From NCBI GenBank assembly GCA_963826105.1, contig CAWGWA010000001.1:111296-175295 (forward strand): 64,000 nt of DNA, in the 5' to 3' direction. Positions 25,973 to 34,096 of the stretch are shown piece after piece. How positions within the stretch are numbered: the first letter of the stretch is position 1; each line of letters starts with the position of its first letter. The stretch comes from WHTI01 sp963826105 (lineage in GTDB: Bacteria > Actinomycetota > CADDZG01 > WHSQ01). The notes under the pieces are model-generated. The model was not told where the DNA came from and made no database searches. It saw only the letters and a program-made list of their open reading frames with translations. The position numbers were made by a program, and so were the translations under genes.

Positions 25973-28422
25973 GCGCGCGTACCGACGCCACCAGACGGGT
26001 GATTCGCAATGTCATCCGCAACGCTCGGGACATCCACATGTGGCGAAGGATCGTCCGCTTCCGACTATGGATGCCGGTGGTACTCCAGGTCATGCTCCTG
26101 CTGGCGCTCCTGCTCTACGCCGAATCCCGCTTCCCCGGATTCATCAACTCGACCAACGTGTCACAGATCTTGATCCTGGCGCTTCCCCTGATCGTGGTGA
26201 CCATGGCTCAGACCCACGCTCTCCTGGTGGGGTACCTGGACCTCTCCGTGGCGGGGATGATCAGCCTGGGCGTGGTCATCGCGTCCTTCCGGATCGGCCC
26301 CGAAGCCACGACGCCCGAGATCCTGGCCGGGGCGGGGATCATCCTCGCCTGCGGGGTCGGGCTCGGCCTGGTCAACGCCGGCCTCGTCAGGGGACTCAGG
26401 ATGCCTTCCATCATCGCCACCTTGGCGACCCTGAGCATCCTCGACGGGCTGTCGCTGACCCTCCGCCCGACCGCTCAGGGGATCATCAACCCCGACCTGG
26501 TGGCCGTGCTGGTGACGAAGGTCGGGCCCATCCCGGTCGCCTTCCTCGTCCTGGTGGTAGCCGCCGCGCTCATGGACCTGTGGCTCCATGCCTCCGGGTC
26601 GGGCCTTCAGGTTCGAGCCGTGGGCCTCGACGATAGGTCCGCGAAACGAGCCGGTGCGAGGACCAACTGGGTGAGGGTCCGGTCGCTACTCCTGTCCGCA
26701 ACCCTCGCCGCCGTGGCCGCGTTCTTCGTCATGTCACGATCCCCGATCGGTAATGCCCAGGTCGGTTCCCCCTTCGCCCTGAACAGCATCACCGCCGCCG
26801 TCCTGGGCGGGGCTTCGCTGGCCGGGGGTCGGGCGACGTTCCTTGGAGGCTTGGTGGCGTCGTTGCTCCTCGCCCTCATCCTCACGATGTTGCCGTACCT
26901 GGGCCTGTCGCCGGCCGACGGTCCGATGATCATCGGCTTGCTGTTGGTGGCCGGCATCCTTCTCTATCAAGCGGGGGACATCAAGGAACTGGCCAAGAGG
27001 AACTACAAGCGCGCCCGGCGGCGAGTGATCGGGAGTCGGCCGCCGAAGGCTGCGGAGATCCCGAACCTGTACCCCGCCGGACCAGACTTCAGCGTGTCGC
27101 CGGTCGAACGGACGCTCATCCGGGGTGGCACGTTGCTGACCCTCGAGGGAGGTAACGGCCAACTTCCCGCCTGCGATGTCCTGATCGAGGCCGGGGAGAT
27201 CGTCGAGATCGGCCACGATCTGGAGGCGGCGAACGCAGACGTCATCGACGCCTCGGGGATGATCGTCATGCCGGGGTTCGTGGACACGCACCGGCACATC
27301 TGGGAGGGACTCCTGCGGAACATCGGGACCGACGTTCCGCTGGAGGGTCGCTCCAGCTACATCACCCACGTGCTGCACAAGCTGGCTCCCGCGTACCGAC
27401 CCGAGGATGCCTATGCCGGCAACCTGGTGTCCGCGCTGGGCGCCATCGACGCGGGGATCACCACGCTCCTCGACTGGTCGCACATCCAGGGCTCGCCCGC
27501 CCATACCGATGCGGTGATCCAGGCGCTCAAGGACTCCGGGCTCCGAGGCGTGTTCGCGTACGGGTTCCCCTGGTGGGGAAAGTGGGAGGAGCGTCAACCG
27601 AGCTGGTTCGTGCGGGCCGCGACGGAGCACTTCTCCTCCAAGGACCAGATGCTCACGCTGGCGCTGGCGGCCCCGGGTCCGGAGTTCACGGACTTCGAGG
27701 TGACCCGGGATCACTGGAAGCTGGCCCGAGAGGCAGACGCGCGGATCACCACACATGTCGGGGTCGGTAGCTACGGCATGGACCGGAAGGTCCAGGAGTT
27801 CGGAGCCGCCGGGCTGCTCGGTCCGGACACCACCTACATCCACTGCACGACACTGAACGACACCGAGATCCAGATGATCGTCGACACCGGGGGCACGGTG
27901 TCCTTGGCGGCGCCGGTCGAGATGATGATGGGACACGGGATGCCGCCGATCCAGAAGTTCCTCGACCGGGGTCTACCTCCGAGCCTGAGCGTGGATGTTG
28001 AAACCAATGTGCCCGGCGACATGTTCAACCAGATGCGCTCGGCGTTGGCGCTGCAGCGGGCGACGGCAACCGCCCAGGGGAAGCGCCCGAGCTCCGCCAA
28101 TGAGGTACTGGCGTGGGCCACGATCGAGGGAGCCAAGGCGAACGGTCTCGACTCGAAGGTAGGGACCCTTACGCCGGGCAAGCAGGCCGACATCATCATG
28201 CTGCGCACTGATCGGATGAACGTAACTCCGCTGAACGACCCGGCGACCGCGGTAGTGACGGGCATGGATACGAGCAACGTCGACACGGTCCTGATCGCGG
28301 GCCGGGTTATGAAACGTCACGGCCGGTTGCTCCACGTCGACTGGGAGTCGGTCAAACGGATGGTCGGCGACTCGAGGGACCACGTCCTGTCCAAATCGGG
28401 ATTCAAGGCCCCGGGGATCTGA
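25969..28422 (+). CDS. Fusion: RbsC-type ABC permease plus ATZ/TRZ-like amidohydrolase
   Basis: One 817-residue open frame. Residues about 1-340 are a complete RbsC permease (LLVGYLDLSVAGMISLGVV; ITAAVLGGASLAGGRAT; MIIGLLLVAGILLY). A Pro-rich linker (GSRPPKAAEIPNLYPAGPDF) leads into an amidohydrolase from about residue 380: PGFVDTHRHIWEG, ITTHVGVGS, YIHCTTLND and SVDVETNVPGDMF give all metal ligands. RbsC-like proteins have cytoplasmic C-termini, so the enzyme would sit at the channel exit. Third codon positions stay GC-rich across the linker. Caveat: at about 27028 the sequence GAGTGATC could be a GTGA stop/start overlap if one upstream base were wrong. Confidence 0.8.
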   Translation: MSARTDATRRVIRNVIRNARDIHMWRRIVRFRLWMPVVLQVMLLLALLLYAESRFPGFINSTNVSQILILALPLIVVTMAQTHALLVGYLDLSVAGMISLGVVIASFRIGPEATTPEILAGAGIILACGVGLGLVNAGLVRGLRMPSIIATLATLSILDGLSLTLRPTAQGIINPDLVAVLVTKVGPIPVAFLVLVVAAALMDLWLHASGSGLQVRAVGLDDRSAKRAGARTNWVRVRSLLLSATLAAVAAFFVMSRSPIGNAQVGSPFALNSITAAVLGGASLAGGRATFLGGLVASLLLALILTMLPYLGLSPADGPMIIGLLLVAGILLYQAGDIKELAKRNYKRARRRVIGSRPPKAAEIPNLYPAGPDFSVSPVERTLIRGGTLLTLEGGNGQLPACDVLIEAGEIVEIGHDLEAANADVIDASGMIVMPGFVDTHRHIWEGLLRNIGTDVPLEGRSSYITHVLHKLAPAYRPEDAYAGNLVSALGAIDAGITTLLDWSHIQGSPAHTDAVIQALKDSGLRGVFAYGFPWWGKWEERQPSWFVRAATEHFSSKDQMLTLALAAPGPEFTDFEVTRDHWKLAREADARITTHVGVGSYGMDRKVQEFGAAGLLGPDTTYIHCTTLNDTEIQMIVDTGGTVSLAAPVEMMMGHGMPPIQKFLDRGLPPSLSVDVETNVPGDMFNQMRSALALQRATATAQGKRPSSANEVLAWATIEGAKANGLDSKVGTLTPGKQADIIMLRTDRMNVTPLNDPATAVVTGMDTSNVDTVLIAGRVMKRHGRLLHVDWESVKRMVGDSRDHVLSKSGFKAPGI

Positions 28423-28458
28423 GCGGTGAGTGAAACGGTGACGCCGCCGCGAAGGTCG

Positions 28459-29097
28459 CTAGCCGTCTCGTCCCACCACGTACCACAGGGCCTGGGCCGG
28501 GTCATCCCCGGCGTTCCAGAGGCGGTGCGGTTGGGTGGAATCGAACGCGACCGAGTCCCCCGGCTCGAGCAGGTACTCCTTGAAACGGATCTGAACGCCG
28601 AGACGGCCGGAGATGAGGTAGCCGTACTCCCGTCCCGGATGACGCATCAGGGCGCCGTTGGCGGAAGAGGAGCCCCCGACGTCGTAGGTGACGCAGAGGA
28701 AGTCGACCTCCTCCTCGTGCTCGCTGGTCAGGCGCTCCCACCGGACCCCGGATTCCAGCTCGATGACGTGGCGTTCGTTGGGGCGGACCACCTCTTGGAC
28801 CCCGGCGGGATCGCGCTCGGCCGCTGCTTCCCCATCTTTCTCGGACGGAGTCTCGTCGTCTCCGAAGAGCCGGTCCAGCGAGAGGCCGAGCTCGTTGACC
28901 AGGGAGTACAGCGTACTGACCGAGGGCTTGGAGCGGCCGGTTTCGATCTGCGAGATGAGACTGGGGGAAAGGCCCAGCCGCCCCGCCAGCGCTCGCTGGC
29001 TGACGCCCTGGCGGGTGCGCTCCATCCGCAGCCGGTCCGCGATGTCGGCCATGGAGTTCGAGAGGAGCTGCCTCGATGTGTCCATGATGAGGTTCAC
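28459..29097 (-). CDS. XRE-cupin transcriptional regulator
   Basis: A 212-residue regulator: an XRE HTH (RLRMERTRQGVSQRALAGRL, then LSPSLISQIETGRSKPS), a short acidic linker and a C-terminal cupin_2 sensor domain (SSSANGALMRHPGREYGY, LEPGDSVAFDSTQPHRLWN). This architecture usually governs catabolism of amines, amino acids or polyols. It is transcribed toward the fusion gene and divergent from the M24 gene, so it lies in the middle of the island and is the obvious local regulator. Confidence 0.92.
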   Translation of the reverse strand: MNLIMDTSRQLLSNSMADIADRLRMERTRQGVSQRALAGRLGLSPSLISQIETGRSKPSVSTLYSLVNELGLSLDRLFGDDETPSEKDGEAAAERDPAGVQEVVRPNERHVIELESGVRWERLTSEHEEEVDFLCVTYDVGGSSSANGALMRHPGREYGYLISGRLGVQIRFKEYLLEPGDSVAFDSTQPHRLWNAGDDPAQALWYVVGRDG

Positions 29098-29210
29098 TGT
29101 ACCCCCAGGGGGCCTCGCCTTGCGTCACCTACGGGGAAACACTATGTTTGGACAGTCACACTGCACACGTCGTTCAACGTCGCTGCAGGGGACACGGGAG
29201 GAGGAGGCGC

Positions 29211-30470
29211 ATGACGACATTCGAATTCCCGGTGGCCACCACACCGTCGCCGGGGATCCAGGGGGTCGATTGGGAACAACGGGTGGATTTCGAGCGTCTC
29301 CGCCAGTACCGCCTGGCTAGGACCCGCGAGGCCCTCGAGCGCTCGGAACTCGGCGCGTTGCTCCTGTTCGAGACCAGCAATATCCGCTACTCCACCTCGA
29401 CCCACATCGGGTACTGGGCGTTCAACAAGGGGGAGCGGTACGCCCTCATCACCCGCACCGGCCGGCCCCGGATCTTCGACTTCGGCTCCGCGGCCAAGTC
29501 CCATCGCCTCCAGCTCCCGCACATGTACGACGAGACCAATTCCATCGGAGGCAACACCGGCCTCCAGGGCGCGATCCATCCTCGCGTCGGGCTCCAGGCT
29601 CGGGCGGCACAGGAGATCCGGTCGATCATGAAAGAGGATGGGGTCGCAGACATGCCGTTGGGCGTTGATCTGGCGGAGACGTCGGTATTCCTGGAGCTTC
29701 AGAAGGCCGGGGTCGAGGTTCGGGACGGCCAGCAGGTGATGGCGGACGCCCGAGAGATCAAGAGCCCCGACGAGCACATGCTGCTCACCCAGGCTTGCGC
29801 CATGGTGGACGGCGTCTACCAGGACATCTTCGAGGCCCTCAAGCCCGGGGTCCGCGAGAGCGACATCGTGGCCCTTGCGCAGAACCGGCTCATCGAGATG
29901 GGCTCGGAGTTTGTAGAGGCCATCAATTCGATCGCCGGGGAACGGTGCAGCCCTCACCCCCATGTCTACTCGGACCGGCTGATCCGGCCGGGGGACCAGG
30001 CCTACTTCGACATCATCCATTCTTTCAACGGCTATCGCACTTGCTACTACCGGACATTCGCGGTGGGACGGGCCACGCAGGCTCAGCGCGACGCGTTCAA
30101 GCAGGTCCGCGAGTGGATGGATGCGGCGATCGAGCTGGTCAAACCCGGCGTCACCACCGATCAGATCGCGGCCGTGTGGCCGAAGGCGGAGGAGTTCGGG
30201 TTCGTTGACGAGATGGACGCCTTTGGGCTCCAGTTCGCTCACGGGGTTGGAGTCGGGTTGCACGAGCGTCCGGTGATCAGCAGGCTGAACTCGTTCGACG
30301 ACCCCATCGAGATCCAGGAGGGGATGGTGTTCGCCCTCGAGACCTTCTGCCCGGCAGCTGACGGACGGTCAGCAGCCCGGATCGAAGAAGAAGTCATCGT
30401 CACCGCAGACGGGCCTCGGGTGATCACGCTGTTCCCCTGCGAGGAGCTCATGGTCGCGAACGAGTATTGA
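29211..30470 (+). CDS. Creatinase/M24-fold hydrolase lacking a canonical metal ligand
   Basis: Pita-bread-fold protein, 419 residues, with an N-terminal creatinase-type domain (ALLLFETSNIRYSTSTHIGYW) and a C-terminal M24 domain. Of the five dimetal ligands of M24 aminopeptidases, the first Asp (YFDIIHSF), the His (AHGVGVGLHERP) and both Glu (VFALETFC, ARIEEEVIV) are recognisable, but the second Asp aligns with Cys or Tyr in GYRTCYYRTF. Creatinase, which uses no metal, belongs to this fold, so C-N hydrolysis of a non-peptide substrate is more likely than Xaa-Pro cleavage. ATG 29211 follows GGAGGAGG. Confidence 0.8.
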   Translation: MTTFEFPVATTPSPGIQGVDWEQRVDFERLRQYRLARTREALERSELGALLLFETSNIRYSTSTHIGYWAFNKGERYALITRTGRPRIFDFGSAAKSHRLQLPHMYDETNSIGGNTGLQGAIHPRVGLQARAAQEIRSIMKEDGVADMPLGVDLAETSVFLELQKAGVEVRDGQQVMADAREIKSPDEHMLLTQACAMVDGVYQDIFEALKPGVRESDIVALAQNRLIEMGSEFVEAINSIAGERCSPHPHVYSDRLIRPGDQAYFDIIHSFNGYRTCYYRTFAVGRATQAQRDAFKQVREWMDAAIELVKPGVTTDQIAAVWPKAEEFGFVDEMDAFGLQFAHGVGVGLHERPVISRLNSFDDPIEIQEGMVFALETFCPAADGRSAARIEEEVIVTADGPRVITLFPCEELMVANEY

Positions 30471-30483
30471 GGTGGGGGAAAGA

Positions 30484-31488
30484 GTGAGCGATCCCGCGCC
30501 CGCGGTGGAGGCCGATAAGGGCATCCGCCTCGACATGTACCGGATGATGCAAGAGGCGCGCCTCTTCGAGGAGCGCGTCCATCACCTGTTCCTCGAGGGA
30601 CTGGTCAAAGGCACCTCGCATCTGGCGCTGGGACAGGAGGCCGTGGCCGCAGGATTCGCCGCGGCACTCGAGACCGACGACCTCGTGTACTGCACCTATC
30701 GCGGCCACGTCCACACCCTTCTTCGAGGCGCCCCGATGGAGGGGCTGATGGCGGAGCTGCTGGGCCGGAGCACCGGGATCTGTGGAGGCAAGGGTGGCTC
30801 CATGCACCTGACCGACGTGAGCAAGGGCGCTATGGGCTCATACGCGATCGTGGGCGCGCACATCCCGATCGCCGCCGGGGCCGCGTGGGCCGCGAAGGAG
30901 CGAGGCAGCGGACAGGTCGTGGTGTGCTTCTTCGGCGACGGCACCACGAACATCGGTGCCTTCCACGAGGGCCTGAACCTCGCCGCGGTTTGGGATCTCC
31001 CGGTCGTCTTCGTTTGCGAGAACAACCTGTACATGGAGTACACGCCGATCCGCACCGTGACCGCGGTCGAACACCCGGCGGCCGACAGGGCCGCCGCTTA
31101 CGGCCTCGAACCGATCATCGTGGATGGCAACGACCCCGATGCGATGTACGAGGTGGCCCGACGCACGGTCGACCGGGCCCGCCGCGGGGAGGGGCCGTCG
31201 CTGGTCGAGGCCAAGACCTATCGACACGGAGGGCACTCCCGGGCCGATCCCGGGAAGTATCGGCCCGACGACGAGGTCGAGGAATGGCTGGGCCGCGACC
31301 CGATCCCCACCCTTCGCCGCCGGCTCCTCGATGCCGGTGTCGATGAGGCCGAGCTCGTTGAGATCGATCGGGTCGCCGGGGCGGCCGTGGATGAGGCCAC
31401 TGAGGCGGCCAAAGCGGCGCCGATCCCGGACCCCTCGTCGCTCGAAACCGAGGTCTTCGCCGACGGAGGCTCTGCATGGCGGAACTGA
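30484..31488 (+). CDS. TPP-dependent 2-oxoacid/acetoin dehydrogenase E1 component, alpha subunit
   Basis: Alpha chain of an E1 heterotetramer, about 334 residues. The TPP motif begins FFGDGTTNIGAFHEGLN and ends VCENN, and the phosphorylation-loop-type region is KTYRHGGHSRADPGKY. GTG 30484 is preferred because GGGGGAA lies just upstream; an in-frame GTG at 30472 would add four residues. It overlaps the beta gene by 13 bases. No E2 or E3 gene is within the island, so this E1 must either use subunits from elsewhere or act as a free TPP decarboxylase/lyase. Confidence 0.9.
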   Translation: MSDPAPAVEADKGIRLDMYRMMQEARLFEERVHHLFLEGLVKGTSHLALGQEAVAAGFAAALETDDLVYCTYRGHVHTLLRGAPMEGLMAELLGRSTGICGGKGGSMHLTDVSKGAMGSYAIVGAHIPIAAGAAWAAKERGSGQVVVCFFGDGTTNIGAFHEGLNLAAVWDLPVVFVCENNLYMEYTPIRTVTAVEHPAADRAAAYGLEPIIVDGNDPDAMYEVARRTVDRARRGEGPSLVEAKTYRHGGHSRADPGKYRPDDEVEEWLGRDPIPTLRRRLLDAGVDEAELVEIDRVAGAAVDEATEAAKAAPIPDPSSLETEVFADGGSAWRN

Positions 31489-32450
31489 CCTACCGCGGTG
31501 CCGTTGCCCGGGCCATCGCGCAAGAGATGGAGCGGGACGAGACCGTGTATTTCATCGGGGAAGACGTGGCCGCCGCCGGCGGTGTCTTCAAGACCACCGA
31601 GGGACTGATGGAGCGATTCGGCCCCCGCCGGGTGCGCGACACGCCCATCTCCGAGCAGGCCATCATCGGCGCCGTGATGGGCGCGGCCATGAACGGGCTG
31701 CGTCCCGTGGCCGAGCTCATGTTCAGCGATTTCTTCGCCGTCTGTTGGGACATGATCGCCAACCAGATCGCCAAGGCCCGATACATGACGAACGGGCAGG
31801 TGAGCCTCCCGTTGGTCATCCGGACGGCGAACGGTGGAGGGCTCCGGTTCGGGGCCCAGCACTCCCAGAGCATCGAGACCTGGGCGATGCAGATCCCCGG
31901 CCTCAAGGTGGTGGTCCCGTCTTCCCCCGCGGACATGATCGGCCTGTTCGCCGCGGCCGTCCGTGACCCGGATCCGGTGATCGTTGTGGAGCCGAAGGTG
32001 CTCTATCCGGTGAAGGGGGAGGTCCCCGACGGCGAGATCGTCGATCGGCTGGGTGTGGCCAAGATCCTGCGGTCGGGGGAAGACGTGACCATCTGCGCGC
32101 TGGGCGCGATGGTGCCAAAGGCGGTGACGGCTGCCGAGCAACTGGCCGAGAAGGGGATCGACGCCGAGGTCCTAGACATCCGGTCACTGGTTCCCCTGGA
32201 TACCGCGGCGATCCTGGCCTCGGTATCCAAGACCTCCCGGCTGGTCACCGTGGAAGAGAACCCGCGCCTCTGTGGCTGGGGGGCCGAGGTGACCTCCATC
32301 GTCGCCGAGGAGGCGTTCTTCGATCTCGATGGACCCATCGTCCGTGTCACCACTCCCCACATCCCGCTCCCGGGATCGGATTCGCTCGAGGATCTGGCGA
32401 TCCCATCGGCCGCGGTCATCGTGGAGAGCGTGACGCGAGCGATGGACTGA
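31476..32450 (+). CDS. TPP-dependent 2-oxoacid/acetoin dehydrogenase E1 component, beta subunit
   Basis: Beta chain of E1, 324 residues. Typical segments are YFIGEDVAAAGGVFKTTEGL, RVRDTPISEQAIIGAVMGAA, the His-bearing FGAQHSQSIETW and LDIRSLVPLDTAAIL. Length and motifs match pyruvate/acetoin/branched-chain E1 beta. The alpha-beta pair is followed after 38 bases by the bicupin gene. The acyl substrate cannot be told from the sequence. Confidence 0.92.
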   Translation: MAELTYRGAVARAIAQEMERDETVYFIGEDVAAAGGVFKTTEGLMERFGPRRVRDTPISEQAIIGAVMGAAMNGLRPVAELMFSDFFAVCWDMIANQIAKARYMTNGQVSLPLVIRTANGGGLRFGAQHSQSIETWAMQIPGLKVVVPSSPADMIGLFAAAVRDPDPVIVVEPKVLYPVKGEVPDGEIVDRLGVAKILRSGEDVTICALGAMVPKAVTAAEQLAEKGIDAEVLDIRSLVPLDTAAILASVSKTSRLVTVEENPRLCGWGAEVTSIVAEEAFFDLDGPIVRVTTPHIPLPGSDSLEDLAIPSAAVIVESVTRAMD

Positions 32451-32488
32451 GCAACGAAGTACCCCCCGATGAGAAAGGATCAAGAGCG

Positions 32489-33391
32489 ATGAGCTCTAAC
32501 CACGTCGTAGCCACCGCTGAAGAGGCCTCCTACGTCGTCCCCCCGTGGCTCGAAGGTCACGTTGAGGGATTCCGCCGGTGGACGATCGTCGACGAATCGG
32601 TCGGGTCGGTGCATACGGGGTTCGGGGTGGGCGAGATGGACCCGGGCGGTTCGATCTCGCATCACATTCACTCCTACGAGGAGAGCCTGTACGTCATCGA
32701 GGGCGAGGTCGTGCTCGAGACGCCCGAGGCGGCCGTCAGGCTGGGCCCGGGCGATTACGGCCTGATCCCGGTTGGGGTTCCTCACACACTGCGGAACGAG
32801 AGTGACTCTGTGGCCAAGTGGGCTGCGATGTCGGCCCCGGTGCCTCGACGCGAGCACGACGGGGACACGATCTGGACGCCCCCGTTCCCCGCGTCCGAGG
32901 CGATCCCCGTCGACCCGCGCGATCCACGGATGCGTTCGTTCGGCCACATCGACCCGGCCAACATGGCGGTCGAGAAGCAAACCCAAGACATGCTCGCGGT
33001 GTCGGCCAGCATGCGAACGGCCCTTCTCGTCTACAGCGGGATCACAGTGAAGATGATGGTGGACACCGATCTCGGTGCTCAGCTCTCCACGATGTTCATG
33101 GTCCAGTACGAGCCCCGAGGCATGGCCGGGGCACACGATCATCCCCTCGAGGAGACGTACCTCATCCTTGAGGGTGAGGTGGATGCGAAGTTCGACGACG
33201 AGTCCTACCGGATGCGACCCGGTGACTGTGCGTGGGCCGGCGTGGGTTGCGTGCACTCGTTCTCCAACCCGGGGCCCGGGATCGTCCGGTGGTTGGAGAC
33301 GCAAGCCCCGCAGCCCTCGGCGCGTCACTCCTATCGTTTCGCCCGGGACTGGGACTACCTGCGAGACGCGATCAAGAATGAGGAGGACTAG
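32489..33391 (+). CDS. Bicupin protein (ureidoglycine aminohydrolase-like)
   Basis: A 300-residue protein of two cupin_2 domains. The first domain has HHIHSYEESLYVIEGEV and a late His in GVPHTLRN; the second has AHDHPLEETYLILEGEVD and a late His in CVHSFSN. Both have full metal-binding sets. The two-domain layout and length resemble (S)-ureidoglycine aminohydrolase (AllE/UGHY) of purine catabolism and related dioxygenases or isomerases. Membership of that exact family is not certain. ATG 32489, 38 bases after the E1 beta gene. Confidence 0.8.
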   Translation: MSSNHVVATAEEASYVVPPWLEGHVEGFRRWTIVDESVGSVHTGFGVGEMDPGGSISHHIHSYEESLYVIEGEVVLETPEAAVRLGPGDYGLIPVGVPHTLRNESDSVAKWAAMSAPVPRREHDGDTIWTPPFPASEAIPVDPRDPRMRSFGHIDPANMAVEKQTQDMLAVSASMRTALLVYSGITVKMMVDTDLGAQLSTMFMVQYEPRGMAGAHDHPLEETYLILEGEVDAKFDDESYRMRPGDCAWAGVGCVHSFSNPGPGIVRWLETQAPQPSARHSYRFARDWDYLRDAIKNEED

Positions 33392-34096
33392 GTGACAGAG
33401 AACGGCAGCACCGTCGTTATCGGCGGTACGTCGGGGCTGGGCCGCGCGGTGGCCGAGCACTACGCGGCGGGGGGCCGCAAGGTAGTGATATCGGGGCGCG
33501 ACGGATCCCGCACCGCGAGTGTCGCGGACGAGATCGGTAACGGCACCTCGGCGGTGTCCTTCGACCTTGCGGAGCCCAAAAGCATCGCCCCTGCATTGGC
33601 CGATATCGGGAGCGTGGATCAACTGGTGATCGCCGCGATCGATCGCGACCTGAACACGGTGGCCGACTACGACATCGAAGGGGCGATCCGCCTCACGGTC
33701 CTGAAGCTGGTCGGGTACACCGAGGTGGTCCACACCCTCGCTTCCCGGCTGCACGACGAAAGCGCGATCGTGCTCTTCGGGGGTCTTGCCAAGGACAAGC
33801 CGTACCCCGGGTCCACCACCGTGACCACGATCAACGGTGGCGTCACGGGGCTCGTCCGCACATTCGTCACCGAACTGGCCCCCGTGCGCACGAATGCCAT
33901 CCACCCCGGGATCGTGGCCGATACGCCCTTCTGGGCCGAGAAACCCGCGGAGGTGCTGGAGGCCGTTCGGGCTAAGACTCCGACTGGACAGTTGTTGCGG
34001 ACGCAGGACATGGTGGATGCCGTGGCGTTCCTTCTCGAGAATCCCGCGATGAACGGTGTGGATCTCGCCGTCGATGGAGGTTGGTCGCTCACGTGA
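33392..34096 (+). CDS. Short-chain dehydrogenase/reductase-like protein without YxxxK
   Basis: Rossmann protein, 234 residues, with the nucleotide motif GGTSGLGRA near residue 12 and the C-terminal HPGIVADTPFW. The catalytic Tyr-x-x-x-Lys of classical SDRs is not in place: the equivalent stretch is STTVTTINGGVTGLV. It therefore belongs to the divergent SDR group with Asn-Gly-Gly in that helix, and its catalytic mechanism may differ or be lost. It starts with GTG immediately after the bicupin stop and overlaps the next gene (GTGA). Confidence 0.85.
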   Translation: MTENGSTVVIGGTSGLGRAVAEHYAAGGRKVVISGRDGSRTASVADEIGNGTSAVSFDLAEPKSIAPALADIGSVDQLVIAAIDRDLNTVADYDIEGAIRLTVLKLVGYTEVVHTLASRLHDESAIVLFGGLAKDKPYPGSTTVTTINGGVTGLVRTFVTELAPVRTNAIHPGIVADTPFWAEKPAEVLEAVRAKTPTGQLLRTQDMVDAVAFLLENPAMNGVDLAVDGGWSLT

